From an uncultured Verrucomicrobia subdivision 3 bacterium (GTDB lineage: Bacteria > Verrucomicrobiota > Verrucomicrobiia > Limisphaerales > DASXHY01): a DNA stretch of 64,000 bases. The position numbers and the translations under genes are program-made. The notes below the pieces were generated by a model. It was not told where the DNA came from, did not search any database, and was given only the letters and a program-made list of their open reading frames with translations. The stretch spans positions 1 to 64,000 of the forward strand of contig CALBZA010000080.1 of NCBI GenBank assembly GCA_937890005.1, given 5' to 3'. Shown piece by piece: positions 50,586 to 57,606 of this stretch. How positions within the stretch are numbered: position 1 is the first letter of the stretch; each line of letters starts with the position of its first letter.

Positions 50586-51892
50586 GTTTTCGTCGAAGCA
50601 CCGCCCCATTCGTTCAATCCGCGTTCCTGAATAGGCAGGCTGACCTCTCCCAAGATCTCCAATGCCTCGCCAATCAGATAAAGCGAGCCGGCGACCAGAA
50701 CCAGTGAATCGGTTTCCGCCGTGGCAAATGCTTCGATCAGGGAATGCACCGAGAGAACTTCGGCTTCGGGATTGGCTTTCCGGCATGATTCCATCAACGT
50801 ATCCGGCGCGGCGGTCCGTTCATTTTGAACCGGCGTCAGAATGATTCTGCGAGCAAGCGGCGGCAGCATCTGGCAGATGCCTTCCCAATCCTTGTCCTGA
50901 AGAATGCCGAAAATCAAAGTCGGCCGCATTCCGGGGAACCGCTCGCGCCAGGTTCGAGCAAGAACCTCCGCGCCTGCCACATTGTGCGCGCCATCCAGAA
51001 CAATCTTCTGGCCTGACGGCCGATCAATGATCTGAAATCTTCCGGGCCATTGCACTTTTTCCAAACCGTCTTTCAAGGCTGCATCCGTGACCGGCCAGCG
51101 GTGATTCATCAGCCGCACGACTTCAATCGCAACAGCGGCGTTTCGCTTCTGATGTTCCCCTGCGAGTGCGAGTCTCACATGACCGAGCGATCGGATGGCG
51201 TCACCAAAGGACGGTGCTCGGTGTAGTGGAGAACCTCCTTCCCGCGCCTTCGCTTCAATGACCGCAAGCGGCTCCGGACTCCGGACGCCAGCCACCACCG
51301 GCACACCCGGTTTGATGATTCCGGCCTTTTCGCGCGCAATGCTCATGAGCGTTTCACCCAACCATTTCTGGTGATCGATTTGAACGTTGGTGATCACTGA
51401 AACCTCCGGAGTGACAATGTTGGTCGCATCCAGCCGACCGCCGAGACCGGTTTCCCAAATAACGAGATCGCATTCCTTCTGAACGAAATAGTTCAGCGCC
51501 ATCACCGTCACCGCTTCAAAAAACGTCGGATGATTTTCGTCAGGAAACTGTTGCATCAACGGACGGATGGAATCGACCAGTGCAACGACTGCATCTGCGG
51601 AAATCAGTTCTCCATTCACCTGGAGGCGTTCCCTGAACGAGACGAGGTGCGGCGATGTAAAGAGACCGACGCGATAACCTGCCTCGCGATATACCGATGC
51701 CAGCATCGCGCACGTGGACCCTTTTCCGTTCGTGCCGGCCACATGAATGAACCGGAGTTTTCGCTCTGGATTTCCGGCAAGCGCTGCGAGCCGGGAAATA
51801 TTCTCCAGTCCCAGCTTCGCTCCGAACCAGCGGAGCTGATAAAGGAACACGACGGCACGCAAGTAGCCTGAGGTTGAGTTGGTTTCGGTCAT
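50582..51892 (-). CDS. folC: Folylpolyglutamate synthase / dihydrofolate synthase
   Basis: A 436-residue Mur-ligase-family enzyme that adds glutamate to folates (and to dihydropteroate if bifunctional). The P-loop is HVAGTNGKGSTCAML (about residues 49-63). Later landmarks are TSPHLVSFRERLQVNG, the stretch with LVIWETGLGGRLDATNIV, and VLDGAHNVAGAEVLA. The chosen start 51892 (MTETNSTSG) is supported by the family start; the frame extends to 51994. It overlaps the HAD gene. A folate enzyme again, but not part of the thyA-folA operon. Confidence 0.94.
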   Translation of the reverse strand: MTETNSTSGYLRAVVFLYQLRWFGAKLGLENISRLAALAGNPERKLRFIHVAGTNGKGSTCAMLASVYREAGYRVGLFTSPHLVSFRERLQVNGELISADAVVALVDSIRPLMQQFPDENHPTFFEAVTVMALNYFVQKECDLVIWETGLGGRLDATNIVTPEVSVITNVQIDHQKWLGETLMSIAREKAGIIKPGVPVVAGVRSPEPLAVIEAKAREGGSPLHRAPSFGDAIRSLGHVRLALAGEHQKRNAAVAIEVVRLMNHRWPVTDAALKDGLEKVQWPGRFQIIDRPSGQKIVLDGAHNVAGAEVLARTWRERFPGMRPTLIFGILQDKDWEGICQMLPPLARRIILTPVQNERTAAPDTLMESCRKANPEAEVLSVHSLIEAFATAETDSLVLVAGSLYLIGEALEILGEVSLPIQERGLNEWGGASTKT

Positions 51893-52164
51893 TAAAGTTC
51901 GCTGAGTTAAAAGACCCGAGAAGGTCGCGGCAATCTTCAAACAGTTCGAGACAAATCCAGCGCATTGCAATAAAGAGCCAATGCGACTCACCACAAGCCG
52001 ATCATCAACATAGCGAAATGCGTCTTTATGTCTCCTTTACCATGAACCAACCGATATGATCTTATTCGTATTTATTTGTATTTCAATGGTTTGTGAGATA
52101 GAGGCCGCATTGGCACCTTCAAAGCTAATAGAAAAGAGAAAACAATCAATCGAAGGACAAAGTT
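51893..52164 (+). promoter_or_regulatory. AT-rich divergent promoter region between folC and hsp20
   Basis: The region is conspicuously A+T-rich around 52050-52160. It must hold promoters for folC (minus) and the small heat-shock genes (plus). I found no CIRCE-type inverted repeat and no clear sigma-32-like element, so the mode of heat control is unresolved. A purine-rich AAGGACAAAGTT stretch lies just before the hsp20 start. Confidence 0.4.
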
Positions 52165-52632
52165 ATGAACATGATTCGTTGGCAAAAACCTGTTTTACCG
52201 GAATGGCCCAGTTGGAATCGGCTGAACGATCTGCGAACCGAGATCGACCGGCTGTTTGAAGCGCCGTTTGCCGAGCTGTCTCGAAGCTCGCAGTGGTTGA
52301 GCGGATGGATTCCTTCTTTGGACCTGTATGAAGACAAGGATCAACTCACCGTTCAGGTGGAGCTGCCCGGAATGAAAAAGGACGACATCAGCATCTCGCT
52401 GCACGACGGCAGCCTCAGCATCTCGGGTGAACGGCGGAGTGATGAAAAATTTGAGGAAGCGGACGTCTATCGCGCCGAACGATACGTCGGACGATTCCAC
52501 CGGACCATTCAGCTGCCCTCGCCCGTCGCAGCAGATCGCGTGAAAGCGCAATACAAAGACGGCATCCTGACGATCACCCTTCCAAAAACGGACGAGGCGA
52601 AACCGAAGCAGATCAACGTTCAGGAAGGCTGA
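52165..52632 (+). CDS. Small heat-shock protein, Hsp20 / alpha-crystallin family
   Basis: A 155-residue chaperone that holds unfolding proteins. The alpha-crystallin domain (about residues 48-145) shows DQLTVQVELPGMKKDDISIS, the dimer-type strand RAERYVGRFHRTIQLPSP and a C-terminal GILTITLPKTDEAKP. The N-terminal W-rich part (WPSWNRLNDLRTEIDRLFE) is class A-like. It is followed by a second hsp20 after 18 bases, forming an operon ended by a hairpin at 53040-53078. Confidence 0.95.
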   Translation: MNMIRWQKPVLPEWPSWNRLNDLRTEIDRLFEAPFAELSRSSQWLSGWIPSLDLYEDKDQLTVQVELPGMKKDDISISLHDGSLSISGERRSDEKFEEADVYRAERYVGRFHRTIQLPSPVAADRVKAQYKDGILTITLPKTDEAKPKQINVQEG

Positions 52633-52650
52633 GTGCAAAGAAAGGACACA

Positions 52651-53025
52651 ATGAAAATGATCACCGAAAACCATGCTCCAAGCCGCAGCCAGGCGGTGAA
52701 CTACAGCGTTCCGAACGTGAACATCTTCGAGAACAAAGACGGATACGTCATCCAGGCTGAAATGCCGGGCGTTTCCAAAGATGGGCTCGAAGTCACACTG
52801 GAAGGGAACGAAATCACGATCATCGGCCGAAGGAACCCGCAGTCGAAAACCGAAGCAGAAGCGCTGCTTCGCGAAACCCGGCGAGCGGATTACAAACGTG
52901 TATTCGAACTGGATCCAGCCATCGATACATCGAAGATTTCGGCCAGGATCGAACAGGGGCTGCTTACCGTGACGCTGCCCAAGTCCGAACGGGTCAAACC
53001 GCGACGAATTGAGGTCAGCGACTGA
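52651..53025 (+). CDS. Small heat-shock protein, Hsp20 / alpha-crystallin family
   Basis: A 124-residue second small heat-shock protein. The domain begins NVNIFENKDGYVIQAEMPGV and continues with VFELDPAIDTSKISARIEQG and GLLTVTLPKSERVKP. It is more divergent and lacks the Trp-rich N terminus of its neighbour, so the pair may form hetero-oligomers. The ATG at 52651 follows AAGGA by four bases, the best ribosome site; the in-frame GTG at 52633 directly after the upstream stop is less likely. Confidence 0.93.
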   Translation: MKMITENHAPSRSQAVNYSVPNVNIFENKDGYVIQAEMPGVSKDGLEVTLEGNEITIIGRRNPQSKTEAEALLRETRRADYKRVFELDPAIDTSKISARIEQGLLTVTLPKSERVKPRRIEVSD

Positions 53026-53034
53026 TTCCAGGAA

Positions 53035-53340
53035 TCACACGGAAATCCTCACGGAAGTAATTTCGTGGGGATTTTCCGTTTTCTGCTGCTGCCGTTCACG
53101 TTCGGCCGTCTCCTGTTCTTGAGCGAGCTGGAGCATGGCCGCCTGCACCAGTTCGTCCAACATTCCGTCCGCCATGCTGGAGCACGACGCACAAACGTTT
53201 GGATCACGAGACATTTTCCCCCCGCCCGAAAACAACGGCTCTCCACAACAAATGCAGATGGTTGAATTCACCTTGGATAACAACTCTCCCGCCCAGGCGA
53301 CATTTGCAAATAGAAGATATTCACACGAGCTCTCCAACAT
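53035..53340 (-). CDS. Small zinc-ribbon-like hypothetical protein
   Basis: A 101-residue ORF with two cysteine pairs, Cys29/Cys32 (CICCGEPLF) and Cys50/Cys53 (NVCASCSSMAD), resembling a treble-clef or zinc-ribbon fold, then a Gln/Glu-rich helix (LAQEQETAERERQQQ). The frame extends to 53394; the ATG at 53340 is chosen because the upstream part adds little. Its 3' end coincides with the hairpin that terminates the hsp20 transcript. It may be a genuine small protein, but homology was not recognised, so confidence is modest. Confidence 0.45.
   Translation of the reverse strand: MLESSCEYLLFANVAWAGELLSKVNSTICICCGEPLFSGGGKMSRDPNVCASCSSMADGMLDELVQAAMLQLAQEQETAERERQQQKTENPHEITSVRISV
53040..53078 (+). 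terminator. Intrinsic terminator after the hsp20 operon
   Basis: Fourteen base pairs with one bulge (53040-53053 with 53064-53078), ten-base loop, then TTTT. It begins 14 bases after the second hsp20 stop and overlaps the 3' end of the small minus-strand gene, so it may be bidirectional. Confidence 0.65.
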
Positions 53341-53407
53341 TGGATTTGTTTGCGCTCCTCCTCGGAGAGTCGCGTGAAGACATGGGGAAAACACCCGATG
53401 CCGACAG

Positions 53408-55678
53408 TCAGTTTGAAGCGAGCACTTTTTGAACGGCGGCGTGAAATTCCACCAGTGTGAAAGGCTTCGCCAAACAGATTCGGTTCTGCTGTTCCAGAAA
53501 AACCCGGGTGCCGTCGTTCACAACGTCGCCCGTGATGAAAATGATTCGATCGCAGAAATCTGGATTGCTCGCCCGAATCCGTTCGTAAACCTGCCGGCCA
53601 TTCAGCCCCGGCATTTTCCAGTCACAAAGCATCAGGTCGTAATGCTTGTCCTGAAGCCGGCGCAATCCGGTTTCCCCGTCGGATACCACATCGACCTCAT
53701 AGCCGCGCGGCACGAGCGTTTCGCGAAGCATCACGAGAATCGGCTCCTCGTCATCCACCACCAGGATGCGCTTGCCTTTGCCTTCCAATGACAGCGCCTG
53801 CTGCCGTTCCGCCGCTCGCGTGCGCAACTCGGTGTCACCACTGGATGCTGTGATTGGCAGCTCAATCACGAACGTCGCACCGTCACCAGGCCGGCTCTTT
53901 ACGACAATGCTTCCGCCATGATCGCGGACGGTCGCGTAACAAAGACTCAATCCCAGCCCGGTTCCTTCCCCGACGCCTTTCGTCGTGAAAAATGGATCGA
54001 ATATCTTCGACAGATTCTCCGGCGGAATTCCCGGGCCGCTGTCCTGAATGATCACGCGAATGGCCTTGGTATCGAACTCGGTCTTGACCCGAATCCAACC
54101 CTTGCGCTTCTGGCTCTCCACGGCCTGGCGCGCGTTGTTGATCACATTCACAAACACCTGTTGCATCTGATGCGGATCGATCATCAACTTCGGCGACTGG
54201 CGGTCGAGTTGCAGGGTCACCTCCACCTGACCGTTTCTCAGCTGGTACTGAAGCAGATCGACTGCACTTTCCACCAGTTCGTTCACTGAAGTGAGCTTTC
54301 GCTCCGGCGAACCCCGGCGCGCGAAAGAGAGGAGTGCCTGCACGATTTTCTGGCAGCGCAACGCACTCTTGTTCAGCATCTCCAGGTATTTCTTATCCTT
54401 GGGATTCACGACCGCCTGCTGCATCAATTCGGAAAATCCCAGCACGGAAGTGAGCGGGTTGTTCAGTTCGTGCGCCACTCCGGCAATGAATTCCCCAATG
54501 CCTGAAAGCTTCTCGCTCTGGATCAATTGCGCCTGCGTGGTCTTCAATGTCTCAACGGTTTTCTCCAGCTGTTCGCGCGAGTTCTTCAAATTCTCCGTCA
54601 TCTGGTTGAACACCTTCGCCAACTCCCCGCATTCATCCTGATAACGCACCGGCACGCGGCGTGAAAAATCGCCCCGGCCCACCGCCTCGGCACTGTCCCT
54701 CAAATCGCGGAGCGGCTTGGTGACTTTGCCAATGAGGAAACAGACTATGATCGATCCCGCCAGAATTGCGAGGCCACTCACACCAACCAGAATCTGCTGT
54801 GTCACCGCCAGCTCACGAAGTGGTTCCTCATACGAATGCAACAACAGATACCCAAGCCGGCTGTTCGGATCGGGAAACGCAAAATGACCGCCGGAACAGA
54901 AGTAATGTTCACCGTTGTAAACCTGCCGCTTGATGTTCACGGGACCATCCTCTGCGGGAGCGATAACCTCCTTGAACAACGCCGCCAGATTCACCCGCGA
55001 ATCCTCCGACGGCAACGTGGAAAGAATCACCTGATCATTTCCCAGCAGAACAATTCGGCTGTGGGCGGTCCGGCTGAATTCCTCCGCGACGCTCTTGCTG
55101 ATTTCCGACCCAAACGTGAGCGCCCCAATCAAGCCGCCGTCGCTGCCGAAAACTGGAAACGACACCACGTCATAAAGATGTCCATCGACGAAGATCGCGT
55201 CCGTCTGCGCTTCGGATCGGGACGCACTGCTCGCTTGAAGCGTCCGTTGAACGAGCGCAGCGCTGGCGACTTCGAAGTTGGCGATCGACATCAACACATC
55301 GCGCTTCTCACTCGCGATCAATTCCTGTGCGGTGGAGAACATCACGATATCCGCATCCTCGCCCACCGCTTCCATGAGCGCCGGCAATTGAGCGCGAACG
55401 AAGGCCGGATTGCCGGTCTGGAAGGCATGATTGAAGCGCGGTTCGTTCCGAAGATCCTGGAAGCGAACGAGCAGGTTCCGCGTCCGGCTCCGCTGAATCT
55501 GGCGAAAACTGTCATTCGCCGCCGCCAGCGTTCTCCGCGCTTCACGTTCGAACTGATCTGTGATTCGCTCGTTCAACACGAAGGCCATTGTGGCCACTAG
55601 AAAGACCATCACCGTAATGACGGGAACGAGCACTTTCGCGCGAAAGCTGACCGCGAGATACGTCCGCAGTTTGCTCAT
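53408..55678 (-). CDS. Hybrid sensor histidine kinase with C-terminal receiver
   Basis: A 756-residue kinase. N-terminal membrane helix (about residues 14-34), a periplasmic Cache-like sensor (about 40-285), a second helix (about 295-315), HAMP (about 317-370), a coiled coil, HisKA with His about 400 in GVAHELNNPLTSVLG, HATPase with NARQA, DSGPGIP and GEGTGLGLS, and a receiver (about 635-750) with Asp in MLCDWKMPG (about 685). Nothing in it binds DNA, so its output must go to a separate partner, not adjacent here. The zinc-ribbon gene lies 67 bases downstream. Confidence 0.95.
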   Translation of the reverse strand: MSKLRTYLAVSFRAKVLVPVITVMVFLVATMAFVLNERITDQFEREARRTLAAANDSFRQIQRSRTRNLLVRFQDLRNEPRFNHAFQTGNPAFVRAQLPALMEAVGEDADIVMFSTAQELIASEKRDVLMSIANFEVASAALVQRTLQASSASRSEAQTDAIFVDGHLYDVVSFPVFGSDGGLIGALTFGSEISKSVAEEFSRTAHSRIVLLGNDQVILSTLPSEDSRVNLAALFKEVIAPAEDGPVNIKRQVYNGEHYFCSGGHFAFPDPNSRLGYLLLHSYEEPLRELAVTQQILVGVSGLAILAGSIIVCFLIGKVTKPLRDLRDSAEAVGRGDFSRRVPVRYQDECGELAKVFNQMTENLKNSREQLEKTVETLKTTQAQLIQSEKLSGIGEFIAGVAHELNNPLTSVLGFSELMQQAVVNPKDKKYLEMLNKSALRCQKIVQALLSFARRGSPERKLTSVNELVESAVDLLQYQLRNGQVEVTLQLDRQSPKLMIDPHQMQQVFVNVINNARQAVESQKRKGWIRVKTEFDTKAIRVIIQDSGPGIPPENLSKIFDPFFTTKGVGEGTGLGLSLCYATVRDHGGSIVVKSRPGDGATFVIELPITASSGDTELRTRAAERQQALSLEGKGKRILVVDDEEPILVMLRETLVPRGYEVDVVSDGETGLRRLQDKHYDLMLCDWKMPGLNGRQVYERIRASNPDFCDRIIFITGDVVNDGTRVFLEQQNRICLAKPFTLVEFHAAVQKVLASN

Positions 55679-55995
55679 GGATGGCAGTTTATGTAGCCCT
55701 CGGCCGCTTCAATGCCAAGGAGGAAATCGCCCCGCGTGTGATCATCCCCTCGATTCCTCGGCGAAATTAACCACGGATGGACAGGAATCACACGAATGAC
55801 ACGTATCATTGGCAATGTGAAGCCGACCGAACGGATTGGGTCGTATGCGGAATCAACGGTTGGTTCTTGTCATCTGTGTTTCACTCCGAGTCCATCCCGG
55901 TTGAACAAAGCTGGTCCTCAACGCCAGTCAACTGTCTTCGACGTCTTCAAGGTTTGCTCTCGACATCGCTCCCGCTCAACCGATTCACTGGCAAC
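55679..55995. other. Intergenic region of 317 bases between the kinase and cysC
   Basis: A divergent region that should carry promoters for the histidine kinase and for cysC. ORFs overlapping it are short and without family resemblance. At 55767-55805 lies TTAACCACGGATGGACAGG and following bases, related to the inverted-repeat arms at 1911 and 2021. Farther on, near 55855-55890, TTGTCATCTGTGTTTC resembles the mirror half of the same repeat. No other structure was recognised. Confidence 0.6.
55767..55805. repeat. Dispersed repeat of the AACCACGGATG type
   Basis: The first ten bases, AACCACGGAT, are identical to the reverse complement of the right arm of the 1911-2048 inverted repeat. The rest is degenerate. 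This suggests a multicopy intergenic element in this genome. Confidence 0.45.
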
Positions 55996-56598
55996 ATGTC
56001 GAGTTTGATCCCGCCCAAGAGCGCCAACATCACGTGGTCCAAAGGCAAGGTGACCCATGAAGAACGGGAGAAGCAGACCGGACACTCCGGATTCGTCATC
56101 TGGTTCACCGGATTGAGCGGCTCCGGCAAATCAACCCTCGCCACCGAACTCGAACGCAAACTCTTTAATCGCGGCAAACATGCCTACGTGCTCGACGGCG
56201 ACAACATCCGCCACGGCCTCTGCTCCGATCTCGCCTTCTCGCCGGAAGATCGAAAGGAAAACATCCGGCGCGTCGGCGAAGTCGCCAATCTGTTCGCGGA
56301 TTCGGGAATGATCTGCATCACGGCGTTCATTTCGCCGTATCGCTCTGACCGTGAACTCGCCCGAAGCATTGTTCCGCCGGGAAAGTTCATTGAGGTTTAC
56401 CTCAACACGCCGATTGAAGTCTGCGAGCAACGCGATCCCAAAGGCCTCTACGTGAAAGCGCGCAAAGGCATGATCAAGGATTTCACTGGAATCTCGGCGC
56501 CCTACGAACCGCCCCTGAATCCCGAACTGGAATTGCATACCGAACAATGCACGGTTCCTGAGTGCATCAACGCGATTCTCAAACGCATCGGTCTCTGA
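55996..56598 (+). CDS. cysC: Adenylylsulfate kinase
   Basis: A 200-residue kinase that phosphorylates APS to PAPS. The P-loop GLSGSGKST is at residues 39-47. Substrate residues are in DGDNIRHGL, and the phosphorylation or gating segment is in ISPYRSDRELAR. The C-terminal GLYVKARKGMIKDFTGIS is diagnostic for CysC. No ATP sulfurylase (CysD/N) is in the window, so APS must come from elsewhere. The frame extends to 55777; the ATG at 55996 (MSSLIPPKS) is the family-sized start. A Wzz-like gene begins one base after its stop, so PAPS made here may serve sulfation of a surface polysaccharide. Confidence 0.94.
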   Translation: MSSLIPPKSANITWSKGKVTHEEREKQTGHSGFVIWFTGLSGSGKSTLATELERKLFNRGKHAYVLDGDNIRHGLCSDLAFSPEDRKENIRRVGEVANLFADSGMICITAFISPYRSDRELARSIVPPGKFIEVYLNTPIEVCEQRDPKGLYVKARKGMIKDFTGISAPYEPPLNPELELHTEQCTVPECINAILKRIGL

Positions 56599-56599
56599 A

Positions 56600-57472
56600 A
56601 TGGCCCCACGTCCGCCAGCAGCATCTCAACGCATCACCAGCCGTGAACTGGGACTCTTCGCCGCCGTGGCGCTGGTCGTTGCGACGTTGGTCGTTGCAGC
56701 GTTCGTCGCGCTCCGGCCGGCGGTGCCCGCCAGCGACACCGGCAGCGCGAAGCTTCATTTTCGTTTTCCGAAACTGGACGGACCCAAGGTGGCCTACGAT
56801 GCCGAACTGATGCGCTCGGAGATGGCCTGCATGTTTTCCAATCACGTCCTTCAGGCAGTTGTCGAAAACCTGAGCCTGACGAACCAATGGCAGGCCGACA
56901 ACAGCACGAACCTGATTTCAATCGAGGATGCTGTTGAAAAGTTGAAACGATCGGCGCGTGTTCGGCAGATTCCTAAAACGACTGTTCTGGAAGTGAGCGT
57001 GGCCTCACCCGATCCCGAAGAATCGGCCGCGCTCGCCAACAGTCTGGCCGAAGCCTACGTGCAGGATTTCGAAGGCCGGGAACGCGATCGCATGAGCATC
57101 CGATTGCGCGAATTGCTGGCGCAGAGAGATGCCATCGCTCAAGCCGCCCAGCAGGCCGACACTCACCTGGCTGAACTCATTCGTGATGCGGCGGATTCGA
57201 ACATGATTTTTGAAGCGTCTCTTCAGGTCACAAACGCGCGCCGCGCCCTGAACATGATTGCTGAAAAGGTGGAGGAGGAGAGCACCGAACTGCTAACCTT
57301 CCGTGGCGAGAAACTGCTCGTCACGATCATGGACCGGGCCGAACCGCGCATGCCGACAGAACAGCGCAGACAAACGATCAACTGGACCCGCGCCTATCTC
57401 ACCGGCGGACTGCTCGGTCTGCTGACGGGAATCGGTGCAATCATCTGGAGCCGCTTCCAGGCGGCGAAGTAG
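56600..57472 (+). CDS. Wzz-like / polysaccharide co-polymerase-type protein
   Basis: A 290-residue protein with N- and C-terminal membrane helices (about residues 17-38 and 263-284) enclosing a periplasmic domain with a long coiled coil (about 160-235). This is the layout of Wzz/PCP chain-length regulators and of the membrane part of tyrosine-kinase export systems. The usual Wzz motifs are weak, so assignment is by topology. It is directly downstream of cysC (one base), which hints at a sulfated polymer. No glycosyltransferases or Wzx/Wzy are adjacent. Confidence 0.7.
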   Translation: MAPRPPAASQRITSRELGLFAAVALVVATLVVAAFVALRPAVPASDTGSAKLHFRFPKLDGPKVAYDAELMRSEMACMFSNHVLQAVVENLSLTNQWQADNSTNLISIEDAVEKLKRSARVRQIPKTTVLEVSVASPDPEESAALANSLAEAYVQDFEGRERDRMSIRLRELLAQRDAIAQAAQQADTHLAELIRDAADSNMIFEASLQVTNARRALNMIAEKVEEESTELLTFRGEKLLVTIMDRAEPRMPTEQRRQTINWTRAYLTGGLLGLLTGIGAIIWSRFQAAK

Positions 57473-57566
57473 GGCGGCTTTCAACCTGCCGATTCGCGGG
57501 ACCTCCATCCCGTGTCTCGAAAATTCCGGAAGAGAACAGTCAAACGCCAGTAAGTTCCTCCCCGCG

Positions 57567-57595
57567 CCTCAGCGCCTCCGCGTCTCTGCGTTAAA
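57567..57595. repeat. Dispersed GCAGAGACGCGG-type repeat
   Basis: Read on the minus strand, TTTAACGCAGAGACGCGGAG and following bases match a well-known kind of intergenic repeat, seen from memory in several large bacterial genomes. It lies between the convergent Wzz-like and SNF2 genes. Confidence 0.45.
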
Positions 57596-57606
57596 GAAAA
57601 GCCACC

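Noticed and set aside
51893..52164. CIRCE or sigma-32 heat-shock element upstream of hsp20
   Set aside because: No TTAGCACTC inverted repeat and no CTTGAA/CCCCAT pair was found; the region is only A+T-rich.
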